Below are positions 13,268 through 20,859 of a stretch of 24,684 bases of DNA, in pieces. Below the pieces are notes generated by a model. That model did not search any database. It was not told the DNA's origin and saw nothing but the letters and a program-made list of their open reading frames with translations. Position numbers and translations under genes: made by a program. Position 1 is the stretch's first letter. Every line of letters starts with the position of its first letter. Origin of the DNA: a virus; IMG/VR virus record IMGVR_UViG_3300037064_000038, positions 1 through 24,684 of that record; one strand, 5' to 3'.

Positions 13268-13465
13268 ATGTCTATTCTATTTTCCACATTATTGAGTCAT
13301 ATTTTTACAATTATTGAACAGGGTATTGTTGATGCTGAACCTGCGCTTGTAGCAGAAATTGAATTATTGATTACCAAATTGGAATCATATTTGTCCAAGC
13401 AGTCTGCTGCAGTTGCTCCTGTTGCTCCAGTAGTAGCTGTTCCAACAATTATCTCTGCTGCATAA
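13268..13465 (+). CDS. Small helical protein with Ala/Val/Pro tail
   Basis: The product is 65 residues with AAGGA upstream of the ATG. The N-terminal 40 residues form an amphipathic helix (LLSHIFTIIEQGIVDAEPAL; IELLITKLESYL); the tail is Ala/Val/Pro-rich (AAVAPVAPVVAVP). Unlike its neighbours it is acidic. Not recognised; could associate with membrane or capsid. Confidence 0.6.
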   Translation: MSILFSTLLSHIFTIIEQGIVDAEPALVAEIELLITKLESYLSKQSAAVAPVAPVVAVPTIISAA

Positions 13466-13473
13466 GGATGGTT

Positions 13474-13632
13474 ATGATTGCATTCGTTGGAAAAGCACTA
13501 ATAGCACTCTGTGAGCATGAGTTGAGAAAAGATGAACCAGAGATTGAAGAATATTTAATCAATGAATTGCGTGATTTATGCAATCATCTGGATTCATATT
13601 TAGAAAATAAAGCGCTAAAATTGAAGGGTTAA
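13474..13632 (+). CDS. 52-residue acidic helical protein
   Basis: AAGGA 6 bases before the ATG at 13474 decides this start over the ATG two codons earlier. The product (MIAFVGKALIALCEHELRKD...) is acidic and helical. The similarity in style to the preceding protein (short helix, Leu/Ile/Glu) suggests a pair, but no shared motif is evident. Confidence 0.55.
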   Translation: MIAFVGKALIALCEHELRKDEPEIEEYLINELRDLCNHLDSYLENKALKLKG

Positions 13633-13636
13633 TAAA

Positions 13637-13816
13637 ATGGCCAATGAGAAATGGATACAAAAAGCTCATATTAAAAAGGGCGCATTGCATAAAGAAATGG
13701 GTATACCCGAAGGTAAAAAAATACCTGTTAAAAAATTAAAGGCTGCTGAGAAAAAGGGTGGGCTTGAAGGGAAAAGAGCCGCTCTTGCTATAACACTTAA
13801 AAAACTCAAAAAATAA
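13637..13816 (+). CDS. 59-residue Lys-rich phage protein (KWIQKA family)
   Basis: The product reads MANEKWIQKAHIKKGALHKE, then GIPEGKKIPVKKLKAAEKKG and a Lys/Leu end. The signature 'W-I-x-x-A-i-K-k-x-G-a-L-x-x-x-l-G-v-x-x-G-x-k-I-P-x-x-k-L' is one I recognise from many tailed phages, often near portal and capsid genes, always of unknown function. Strongly basic and small, so DNA or capsid binding is plausible. Confidence 0.75.
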   Translation: MANEKWIQKAHIKKGALHKEMGIPEGKKIPVKKLKAAEKKGGLEGKRAALAITLKKLKK

Positions 13817-13827
13817 GGATATTTAAA

Positions 13828-14031
13828 ATGAGAGATGGCATGAAAGGCGATAAAGGATTTAATGATAACCGTAAAGTGAAAGATGACCATCAAGAAGGCA
13901 TTTCACGCGTTATCCAGCGCAAATCTGAAAAAGATTACTCCACTAAGCCATGCTCCGGTAAAATGGGCAAAGGCGAACATAACGAAAGCAATTGGAATCG
14001 TGATAGTGGTGGCACGCCAAAAAAAGCGTAA
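13828..14031 (+). CDS. 67-residue basic Gly/Asp/Lys-rich protein
   Basis: AAGGA precedes the ATG. The product (MRDGMKGDKGFNDNRKVKDD...) is very polar with Gly, Lys, Asp and Asn and no hydrophobic core, so it is likely disordered. It closes the block of eleven tiny genes. After it, 14032-14113 is an 82-base spacer with a weak GGGC/GCCC pairing and no gene. Confidence 0.6.
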   Translation: MRDGMKGDKGFNDNRKVKDDHQEGISRVIQRKSEKDYSTKPCSGKMGKGEHNESNWNRDSGGTPKKA

Positions 14032-14113
14032 ATTTATCTTATCTACCATGACGTAGAAAAAGTATCGGGCTCGTTACGGCGTGCCCAGGTTAATTATATT
14101 ACAAGGATGAAAA

Positions 14114-15025
14114 ATGGGCGCAGTGATATATCAGTTACCGACACAAGTACCAGCGATGGTCGGTGTTTTACCCAGTCAAAAATTTATGATTTCAGGCGAT
14201 ACTCTTGCTACTGTTACTACAGCCGGATACCTAAACCAAGTCAGCCTTGAAAGCAATCCAGTGTCAAACACTGACATTATCCAAATGCTTTACAATTATA
14301 ACCTGCAAACTACAGTTGGAACGTATGGTGTTTTCACAGTTTCAATTAATGGTGTAGGTGTGATTACTCTTGCCTCAGCAAGTGATGCAGGATTCGTTAC
14401 TTTGCCCACCGCAGTAAACAATATTATTGTTTCCACCAATACTGCTGGTAATTTAGGTAATTTAACGGGAACAGCAATTAATGCTGGTTCTTTACAAGCT
14501 GGGTCTTCTGGTGTTGCTGGTACGTTAATAAGTTTCCCTGCCACTGCTACAAAAGGCTCTTTGATTGTTGCTGGAGTGGCCAATACAGGTAATACAAATA
14601 CCACAATAAGCAATGCGGCAATGGGCCAAGCTTCAGTCATTAGTATTCCAGACCCAGGCGCAGCTACTGCTAACTTTTTATTGAATACTGGCGCGAATCC
14701 AATGGCAGCAGGAAGCAGTATCACTTTTGCTAAAGTTAATGGCACAGAAGCGGCTAATGCTGTTACGGCTAATGGAGTTGCGGGATTGCTTACTACTTCT
14801 GCCCTAACTACAGCTGGTGGAGCAAGCTATGTGATAACTTGGACTGATACCCTTATTACAACAACTTCGGCGGTTTTATTGACACTTGCTGGTGGAACAA
14901 ATACTACTGAAAATATCACATTAAAAGTTGTTCCTGGTGCTGGAACTGCAACACTTACAATTTATAATAACACCGCAGCTACTGCATTAAATGGAACAAT
15001 TTTAATCAGTTACTTGGTGATGTAA
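14114..15025 (+). CDS. Putative virion structural or decoration protein
   Basis: The product is 303 residues, with ACAAGGATGAAAA before the ATG. It is rich in Ala, Thr, Gly, Asn and Val and nearly free of charge and Cys, the composition of a beta-rich phage surface or decoration protein. Repeated 'T-x-x-A-G-G' and 'AG-TxTxTIYN' stretches, and an end TATLTIYNNTAATALNGTIL like a jelly-roll or Ig strand pair, support that. It lies between the portal block and scaffold/coat, where head decoration genes are common. The specific family is not recognised. Confidence 0.6.
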   Translation: MGAVIYQLPTQVPAMVGVLPSQKFMISGDTLATVTTAGYLNQVSLESNPVSNTDIIQMLYNYNLQTTVGTYGVFTVSINGVGVITLASASDAGFVTLPTAVNNIIVSTNTAGNLGNLTGTAINAGSLQAGSSGVAGTLISFPATATKGSLIVAGVANTGNTNTTISNAAMGQASVISIPDPGAATANFLLNTGANPMAAGSSITFAKVNGTEAANAVTANGVAGLLTTSALTTAGGASYVITWTDTLITTTSAVLLTLAGGTNTTENITLKVVPGAGTATLTIYNNTAATALNGTILISYLVM

Positions 15026-15077
15026 CAAGAAAACACGGCTCTTGCCACTGCCATAGGTACGCAAAAGTTATCAATAA

Positions 15078-15189
15078 AACCCGCCAAGCTTAATTGCTTA
15101 AAACGCAGCGCTCAAACCGTGCGGGTTGCCCTATAACCCTCCAAGCCTCTAAAGGTGCCTCCTTCCTTTATGCTCAAATCGAGAGGGTT
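15078..15189 (-). other. Alternating complementary RNA arms downstream of alpA
   Basis: Four segments alternate: AACCCGC (15078-15084), GCGGGTT (15121-15127), AACCCTC (15135-15141) and GAGGGTT (15183-15189). The first pairs with the second and the third with the fourth, each over 7 bp, but the middle two can instead pair as GGGTT/AACCC around a 7-base loop. This is the design of a two-state RNA switch. On the minus strand the GCGGGTT arm that closes the last stem runs into TTTATTG, so that stem can serve as a terminator for the alpA transcript. An AAAGG/CCTTT hairpin lies inside the alpA-proximal pair. 15026-15194 holds no convincing gene. Confidence 0.55.
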
Positions 15190-15194
15190 TCTCT

Positions 15195-15395
15195 TTATTC
15201 ACCCCTCACCAAATTACTTCTAAACCATTCGTCCATTTCAATAACAGGATATAAAACCTTCCCTTTACCATTAAGCCGAACAAATGCAGGACCATTTCCA
15301 TCATAACGAACTTTTTGAAACCAGGATTGTGAATAGCCGTACCGATAAGAAGCCTCTTTATCACTAATGTACTGAATTCCATTTATATCAATCAT
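15195..15395 (-). CDS. AlpA-like excisionase-type DNA-binding protein
   Basis: The 66-residue product is a short MerR/excisionase-type helix-turn-helix: YISDKEASYRYGYSQSWFQK is the helix-turn-helix, and GNGPAFVRLNGKGKVLYPVI with EMDEWFRSN is the wing and last helix, the AlpA signature 'G-x-G-P-x-x-x-k-l-g-x-x-v-l-Y-x-x-x-d-v-x-x-W'. AlpA-type proteins switch genes or act as excisionases in satellites and integrative elements. AAGGA lies about 8 bases before the ATG. It is the only minus-strand gene within the late region and has its own promoter, so it was probably acquired separately. Confidence 0.85.
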   Translation of the reverse strand: MIDINGIQYISDKEASYRYGYSQSWFQKVRYDGNGPAFVRLNGKGKVLYPVIEMDEWFRSNLVRGE

Positions 15396-15423
15396 TATTA
15401 ATTTCCTTATTTAAACCCAATAA

Positions 15424-15452
15424 ATAGTATTTGATATCAACCGTTTTTGCAA
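15424..15452 (-). promoter_or_regulatory. Promoter of the alpA-like gene
   Basis: On the minus strand TTGCAA (15452-15447), a 17-base spacer and TACTAT (15429-15424) make a sigma70-type promoter, with the expected start about 20 bases before the alpA ribosome site. The spacer contains the 6-bp palindrome GATATC. It would let alpA be expressed independently of, and against, late transcription. Confidence 0.55.
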
Positions 15453-15464
15453 CGAAGCCCCATT

Positions 15465-15601
15465 ATGAATAAATTCAAATCATACCTTTTGGGTATCGAG
15501 ACTCGTGCGATATGCGAGGTTCTAACCGTGACGGGGTAATAGTCCGAGACTCATGCGACTTTGAGGCACTAGCGTAGCGGCGTAATAGCGAAGGATAAGT
15601 T
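15465..15601 (+). repeat. Imperfect tandem repeat before the scaffold gene
   Basis: CGAGACTCGTGCGA at 15497 and CGAGACTCATGCGA at 15545 begin two diverged copies of about 46-48 bases, each ending in GTAATAG (15536-15542 and 15582-15588). A TACC-TTTT-GGGTA hairpin lies just before. A 24-codon reading frame (ATG 15465 to TAA 15539) covers copy 1 but lacks a ribosome site, so I do not call it a gene. The stretch may be a leader controlling the scaffold, or a remnant of the event that brought in alpA. Confidence 0.55.
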
Positions 15602-16333
15602 ATGGACATGGAAGGCAGTGGTGAAGTTGTAAGTACTCCTATGGAGTCAGGCACGCAATCAGAGGCGATATCTACGCATACTGAAAGAACCTTTAGACAA
15701 AGTGAAGTAGATGGCATCGTAAAGAAAGTGAAGCATGAGGCAGTTGAAGGCTATAGACGCCAACAAACAGAGCAGCCTGCTTATGTGGAACAGAAATATT
15801 CTCAGAATAATCAAAATACTGGGCATAGTACTGGCTCCCCTCTTTCAGAAAGCGATTATCGTAGAATGGCTGCTGAGGAAGTCCAAAAAGCTCGTCAAGA
15901 GTTTATTAATGAACAACAAAGCAAGCAAGAAACCGATAACGCGCAACGAATCGTTAATTCATTTTGGGATAAAGTCGCTCCTGGAAAAGAAAAGTACGAA
16001 GACTTCGAGAATGTAACCGGAAATATTGAGCTCTCCCGTTTTCCCAATACTGTGCAGTTATTAGCCGAACACGTTGATAATTCACATGATGTTCTTTATG
16101 AGCTGGGTAAAAACAGACTAAAAATGTCTCAATTAGAACAGTTGTCTTATATGTCACCGCGTGATGCTATTGTAGAAGTACAGCGCCTTGCTCAGTCAAT
16201 AAAAGACAATGAAACATCCGGTAAGATTCGCCAACCCAATGCCCCATTAAGCCAACAACGTCCTTCTAATGTCGGTACGGATTCTGGCGGAGCATTATCA
16301 ATGCGCGAACTAAAACAAAAATATCGTGCGTAA
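15602..16333 (+). CDS. Putative scaffolding protein
   Basis: The product is 243 residues, with AAGGA 6 bases before the ATG. It is highly polar and Gln/Glu/Ser-rich, with a long helical centre (YRRMAAEEVQKARQEFINEQ) and a basic helical C-terminus (SMRELKQKYRA). Scaffolds of P22-like phages are elongated helical proteins whose basic C-terminal helix-turn-helix binds coat. It directly precedes the coat gene, as P22 gp8 does. Identification rests on position and composition, since scaffolds share little sequence. Confidence 0.75.
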   Translation: MDMEGSGEVVSTPMESGTQSEAISTHTERTFRQSEVDGIVKKVKHEAVEGYRRQQTEQPAYVEQKYSQNNQNTGHSTGSPLSESDYRRMAAEEVQKARQEFINEQQSKQETDNAQRIVNSFWDKVAPGKEKYEDFENVTGNIELSRFPNTVQLLAEHVDNSHDVLYELGKNRLKMSQLEQLSYMSPRDAIVEVQRLAQSIKDNETSGKIRQPNAPLSQQRPSNVGTDSGGALSMRELKQKYRA

Positions 16334-16381
16334 GTAATGTGCCAATCCGACTATTTTAATTATAGTTAGGAGCATGAAGAC

Positions 16382-17698
16382 ATGGCTGTTTTCCCAAATA
16401 ATATTTTACAACAAGTCCAAACATACCAACGTTCTGGTTTGGCCTTGTTACAAAACTTATGCTGTCATATCAGTACAGCTAATACTAAATTCAAAGACTT
16501 TGACAAGATTCAAGCAAACCTTGGCTCTGTAGTTACCTTTGATTTACCACCTAGAGCAACTACTGTTGCCGGTCTTGTTGCTGCGTTCCAGGCCGCTGAC
16601 CAACGTGTATTGCAGCTTGTCGCTGACCAATCAAACAACAGTTCATTCGCTGTGACCTCGCAACAAAGAATCTTCAACTTAGAAAAAGGTGAAGAAGATT
16701 ATATGCGTGTGTTTGGTAAATCATTCATTGCCGAACTTGCAACGCAGGTTGAGGGCAACGTGGCATTGAACTGGGCTTCCGGTGTCCAGTCTCAATTAAA
16801 TGGTCAATTGAATACATTTTCTGGCCCTTATCGTTTCTTCGGTAACGGAAGTACGTCCTTAAACAGTTATCAACAATTAGCCCAAAGTATCATGTACTTT
16901 AAGAACTATGGCGCAGTAAGCGAAGGCATTAAAGTATATCTTCCTGATACCGTTGTTCCTGCAATCGTTGGTAATGGTCTAAACCAATTTGTTCCCCATC
17001 GTAATGATGACATCGCAATGTCATGGGAAATTGGTGATTTCGGTACTCCTTTAGTTAAATACTACCAATCAAATTTAATGCCAATTCATGTATCAGGTAA
17101 CACTGGCGTTAATGCACAAACCTTGACAGTTGTAAGCACTAATGATCCTACTGGTCAAAACGTAACTCAAATCACTGTTTCCGGAGCTACAAATAGCGAT
17201 GTTAACGCTGTATTTGCAGGCGATTTGTTCCAAATGGCTGATGGAGTGGCGAATCAGCCCAATATGAGATATCTCACTTTTATTGGTCACTTCCCATCTG
17301 CTAACCAGGTTCAATTCAGAGCTATTGCCAATGCTGGCGCTAATGCTACAGGTCTTGTGACTTTAAGTATTACCCCTGCGCTGAACTGGGCTGGTGGTCA
17401 AAATCAAAACTTAAATAATCCTATAGCTGCTGGGATGCAAATATTAACTTATCCATCACATCGTTGCGGCGGTATTTTGGGCGGTGAAGCATTCTACTTG
17501 GCTATGCCTCAATTGCCTGAGCAAGCACCGTACGATACGGCAAATGAGTTTGACGAAGAAACGGGCGCATCATTGAGACTGACTTATGGTTCTTTATTCG
17601 GTCAGAATCAGACTGGTATGATTTATGATGAAGTTCATGGTTCAGTTATCGTCCCAGAATATTCAATGCGTTATATGATTCCCCTTTCCCAAGGTTGA
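16382..17698 (+). CDS. Major capsid (coat) protein, P22-like
   Basis: The 438-residue product has the length of P22 coat gp5 (430). It starts MAVFPNNILQQVQTYQRSGL, then GSVVTFDLPPRAT and FAVTSQQRIFNL, and the conserved helical NVALNWASG. A region around residues 235-350 rich in Val, Thr, Gly and Asn (VNAQTLTVVSTNDPTGQNVT) could be an inserted beta domain like the P22 I-domain. GGAG upstream is the ribosome site. It forms the HK97-fold icosahedral shell on the scaffold. A strong stem-loop follows. Confidence 0.88.
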   Translation: MAVFPNNILQQVQTYQRSGLALLQNLCCHISTANTKFKDFDKIQANLGSVVTFDLPPRATTVAGLVAAFQAADQRVLQLVADQSNNSSFAVTSQQRIFNLEKGEEDYMRVFGKSFIAELATQVEGNVALNWASGVQSQLNGQLNTFSGPYRFFGNGSTSLNSYQQLAQSIMYFKNYGAVSEGIKVYLPDTVVPAIVGNGLNQFVPHRNDDIAMSWEIGDFGTPLVKYYQSNLMPIHVSGNTGVNAQTLTVVSTNDPTGQNVTQITVSGATNSDVNAVFAGDLFQMADGVANQPNMRYLTFIGHFPSANQVQFRAIANAGANATGLVTLSITPALNWAGGQNQNLNNPIAAGMQILTYPSHRCGGILGGEAFYLAMPQLPEQAPYDTANEFDEETGASLRLTYGSLFGQNQTGMIYDEVHGSVIVPEYSMRYMIPLSQG

Positions 17699-17730
17699 TC
17701 CAACTTAGAGATTAAAGGCTAATAAGGTTC

Positions 17731-17755
17731 AGTCGGTTACATTGAGTAACCGACT
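17731..17755 (+). terminator. Stem-loop after the coat gene
   Basis: AGTCGGTTAC (17731-17740) and GTAACCGACT (17746-17755) form a perfect 10-bp stem with the loop ATTGA, followed by TAATTAAC and not a clean U-run. It may be a partial terminator or an RNA-stabilising hairpin that sets coat expression above that of the downstream genes. Confidence 0.6.
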
Positions 17756-17783
17756 TAATTAACGATTATTAAGGATTAATAAA

Positions 17784-18674
17784 ATGGCCACAGTTCAAGT
17801 ACAAAATGACCCAATCTTTAGATTGCCTTTTTTATATATTAACGGTTTAAATATTTCCGTTGCATCAAATACAGTTATTGCGATTGCTCCTGGTCAAGCG
17901 CGTGATTCCAATAACATGATTGATATGCCTGTAAGCTTTCCTAATATTGACAATATTACTTATCCTGCTCCTTTAGGTGCAAGCGCAACAGCTACAAACT
18001 TTTATCCACCAATCAATCCAAATGGTTATGGTGTTCCTAACCTTTTGACCTATCCAGCGCCGTTGTTTGTTAATAGTGCTGTAGTAGGTGCCAATGGTAT
18101 TGATAGTGGCGTTCTTGCTGCAAGTTCTTTTTACTGCATCTATTTAATTGCAGATTCTAAAAATATACTTCCTACTGCCGGTATTTTGACACTTTATAGC
18201 AATGCGTTTCCTTTGCTTCCTAGGGGTTACGATTCTTATCGTTTGTTAGGATTTGTTCAAACTGATGGCTCTACGCATTTTGTTGCTGCCGATGTATTGA
18301 ATATGCAGTATGCGAAACAATTCTACTTGCAACCAGAAGTATCGATTGTTGCTGGTGGAAACGCCACTACATTCACAGCAGAAGCTTTAACAACTGCCGT
18401 ACCAACTACTACAGACCAATTTGTATTGGTTGTATTGGATGTATTGTTTACACCTGCAGCTATTGGCGATGTAGTTCAGTTTAGGCCTACAGGCAGTACT
18501 GCTACTGCTGGTCTTGTAACTGTAACGGGTATTGCTGCTGGTGTTCCACAACAACAGTTCGTTCAAGTTATTGCTGGTGTATCAGCAAGCAATCCATCTA
18601 TTGATTACAAGGTCACAAGTTCAAGCGACCAGGTATCGTTTTTGGTTAACAACTATACCTTCACTGTGTCCTAA
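17784..18674 (+). CDS. Putative virion protein, paralogue 1
   Basis: The product is 296 residues, with AAGGA 8 bases before the ATG. It is beta-rich and uncharged. It shares with the next gene QARDSNNMIDM/NCRDSNDIIDI near residue 40-45, a central YCIYLIADS/YAIYIIADS block with RGYDSYRLLGF/AGYDANRLIGF, and the end IDYKVTSSSDQVSFLVNNY/IQYKVSGTDTVSIYVNGY. The two arose by duplication. Located between coat and the head-to-tail genes; a head fibre, decoration or tail component is likely. Family not recognised. Confidence 0.65.
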   Translation: MATVQVQNDPIFRLPFLYINGLNISVASNTVIAIAPGQARDSNNMIDMPVSFPNIDNITYPAPLGASATATNFYPPINPNGYGVPNLLTYPAPLFVNSAVVGANGIDSGVLAASSFYCIYLIADSKNILPTAGILTLYSNAFPLLPRGYDSYRLLGFVQTDGSTHFVAADVLNMQYAKQFYLQPEVSIVAGGNATTFTAEALTTAVPTTTDQFVLVVLDVLFTPAAIGDVVQFRPTGSTATAGLVTVTGIAAGVPQQQFVQVIAGVSASNPSIDYKVTSSSDQVSFLVNNYTFTVS

Positions 18675-18704
18675 TATAAAAAATTATAAATTTAAGGAAT
18701 GTTT

Positions 18705-19556
18705 ATGACTGATTCTGTGGAAAATTATCCAATAATAAATATTCCTTATCTTTATAAATATGGGTTGACTGTACAAAACAGCACATCAATTAATGGCACT
18801 CTTAACCCTCAGACAAAATTAAGTGTATTGGCAGGAAATTGTCGGGATTCTAACGATATTATTGACATTAATTTTGGCGATTTTAATCCGAATATAAATG
18901 GTGCGATAACGAGCGCTCCAGTGCGCATAGATAATACAATTAATGGCGCTGGTGGGCTTGATCAAGGCCATATACTGGCCAATACCATGTATGCAATTTA
19001 TATAATTGCTGATTCTCGGGGCTATATGCCGATTTCAGCTGTGGCTACAGGTGCATTAAATATATTCGCCGTACCTCCTGGCCCTTTGATGCCTGCTGGA
19101 TATGATGCCAATAGACTTATTGGTTTTTGGGGCACAGATAATAATAAATTATGGCTTAATGGTTATTACTATGGTTTAGGCAATGACTTAGTGTTTACAT
19201 ATGATACGCCGCAATTAACATCTGTAATTGGTGGATCATCAAATACTTTTGCTTATGTTAATCTATTTAATTTTATTCCCGATATAGAAAATATCCCTGT
19301 TTCAATATCAACAGTATTTTCTTCTGGAGCAGCTGGAGATACATTAACTCTTGCAAGTGGAAGAAGCACGTCATCAGTTGGACAAGTAGTAATTACAGGT
19401 CAAGTCGCTGGTGTTAATGTTACTAGCGTTAATACTTTAATAACGCAGCATGTAACAGTAAGTCCTCTTCCTTTTCCATCTCCGGTGATTCAATATAAAG
19501 TATCAGGTACAGATACAGTAAGTATTTATGTAAATGGATATAGTGTATGTGTTTGA
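18705..19556 (+). CDS. Putative virion protein, paralogue 2
   Basis: The product is 283 residues. I chose the ATG at 18705, 6 bases after AAGGA (18694-18698), over the ATG at 18699 that touches the ribosome site. It is the diverged sister of the preceding gene, sharing the RDSN-IID, IYIIADS, GYDANRLIGF and YKVSG blocks. It is more Asn/Ile/Tyr-rich than paralogue 1. The conserved core with diverged ends suggests the same fold with different surface partners. Confidence 0.65.
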   Translation: MTDSVENYPIINIPYLYKYGLTVQNSTSINGTLNPQTKLSVLAGNCRDSNDIIDINFGDFNPNINGAITSAPVRIDNTINGAGGLDQGHILANTMYAIYIIADSRGYMPISAVATGALNIFAVPPGPLMPAGYDANRLIGFWGTDNNKLWLNGYYYGLGNDLVFTYDTPQLTSVIGGSSNTFAYVNLFNFIPDIENIPVSISTVFSSGAAGDTLTLASGRSTSSVGQVVITGQVAGVNVTSVNTLITQHVTVSPLPFPSPVIQYKVSGTDTVSIYVNGYSVCV

Positions 19557-19572
19557 AGACAAGGGGAGTATT

Positions 19573-20775
19573 ATGACTTATGGAAACTATAGTAATCAAT
19601 GCGGCCCTTTTGATTATTGTGAGGAACCTAGGTGGAACAATAATAATTATGTTCCACCACATCCCCATTGTGTACAACAAAATCAGGTTTGCGTGTGCCT
19701 GAGAGAAAATCGCCCATGCGACTGCGGACAACAGAATCTTCCTTGTGTTCCGCCTAATAAAGTTTGCGCTCCTGTACATCATGAGCATCATCACCATGAT
19801 TGCAGGGATAATAGAGACTGCGGCGGTTATGATGATTGCCACAATCGATATCCTGATAGCCCATGCAATAATTGTCATGACAGAAGACGTCAAGATGATT
19901 GCAATGAGCAAAATTCACCTAGAAATTGCAATGAAGGCGGTCAATGCCATGATTGCGGTGATAGGAACGAATGCGATAATTGCAGAAGAAATAACAGATT
20001 TCAAAGAGGCCCTAAATTAAAATGCTATTTGGCCAAGGATTTGATTAACCGCGCTTGGTTTTTATCTGGAATTGTTGGAAGAAATTTGCAAGTTCCTACT
20101 GGCGAGCAGACTTCTGATGGATTGTTTTTGCTTAATGCGCTTCTTGATTTCAAGCAGATTGAAACTGATTTAATTCCTTATTGGACTTATATTGAATTTA
20201 ATGCGATTCCTAAACAGGAATACTACTTTTTGCCTTATGTGGCCGCTATTGAATCGATAACTTTTAATATTAATGTGATTCGATATCCCATGGAGTCTGT
20301 TACAAGGCGCAATTATTATGGCTCTGCGCGTGTTGATAATATTTCCACATTGCCATTTTCATGGAACTACAACCGTTCTTTAGGTGGCGGCAATCTTGGT
20401 CTTTATTTTAAACCGGCTAGTTGTTACCCATTAAAAGCCATGGTTAAGCTGTTTTTGACTGATGTATGTCTTGATACTGATATGAGCAACGTTAGTGAGT
20501 GCGTGCCTTATCGGTTTATTAATAGCTCTAATCAAGGCTATGACTCGAGCTATTTGGAGTACCTTCGCTACGCCCTGGCCGAGTTTATGTGCTCCGAATT
20601 TGGTATCATATTCAATCCTCAGTCAGCGAAGATACTTGAGTCCTACAAGCGTAAGTTAATGTATATATCACCGCCTGACTTGAGCATTATAAAGCAGTCA
20701 ATTCTTAATAATAATGAGCAAATAGGGTACAACTACGGCGATGCGAATTTGGGCCACGGTTGGCGTCCTTCCTAA
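19573..20775 (+). CDS. gp4-like tail accessory protein with Cys/His-rich extension
   Basis: The product is 400 residues from the ATG at 19573, which follows AGGGGAG; an upstream ATG at 19534 lies inside the previous gene. Residues about 150-400 (LINRAWFLSGIVGRNLQVPT, GLFLLNALLDFKQIETDLIP) resemble P22 gp4-type proteins, which bind the portal after packaging and bridge to gp10 and the tail. Residues 1-140 hold 20 Cys (for example at 10, 16, 33, 40, 42, 49, 51, 58, 65, 77) and a HHEHHHH cluster at 69-75, with many CxxC and DC pairs and many Asn, Asp and Arg. Such an extension is foreign to P22 gp4 (166 residues) and looks metal-binding or disulfide-rich. Gp4 assignment is by pattern and order. 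Confidence 0.7.
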   Translation: MTYGNYSNQCGPFDYCEEPRWNNNNYVPPHPHCVQQNQVCVCLRENRPCDCGQQNLPCVPPNKVCAPVHHEHHHHDCRDNRDCGGYDDCHNRYPDSPCNNCHDRRRQDDCNEQNSPRNCNEGGQCHDCGDRNECDNCRRNNRFQRGPKLKCYLAKDLINRAWFLSGIVGRNLQVPTGEQTSDGLFLLNALLDFKQIETDLIPYWTYIEFNAIPKQEYYFLPYVAAIESITFNINVIRYPMESVTRRNYYGSARVDNISTLPFSWNYNRSLGGGNLGLYFKPASCYPLKAMVKLFLTDVCLDTDMSNVSECVPYRFINSSNQGYDSSYLEYLRYALAEFMCSEFGIIFNPQSAKILESYKRKLMYISPPDLSIIKQSILNNNEQIGYNYGDANLGHGWRPS

Positions 20776-20796
20776 TGTATGGGTTATTGAGATAGG

Positions 20797-20859
20797 ATGG
20801 CGACCAAAGTTATTCGGAGTGGGGAAGCACTAAAGTGCGAAGGATGACAAGGATGTCAT
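20797..20859 (+). promoter_or_regulatory. Leader with mini-ORF and hairpins before gp10-like gene
   Basis: The 102-base gap contains a 16-codon reading frame (ATG 20797 to TGA 20845), a GCAC-TAAA-GTGC hairpin (20827-20838) and ATGACA-AGGA-TGTCAT (20844-20859), a 6-bp stem whose loop is a ribosome-site-like AGGA. The true ribosome site AAGGA and ATG at 20878 lie just after. It may tune translation of the gp10-like protein; small size makes chance possible. Confidence 0.35.

Noticed and set aside
14296-14745. 149-codon minus-strand open frame inside the 303-residue structural gene.
   Set aside because: Shadow of a low-complexity Ala/Thr/Gly-rich gene; no ribosome site and opposite to the operon direction.
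15094-15306. 70-codon plus-strand frame over the RNA arms and alpA.
   Set aside because: It runs antisense through alpA, lacks a ribosome site, and its region is better explained by paired RNA arms, though a coding-like frame before it makes me less than certain.
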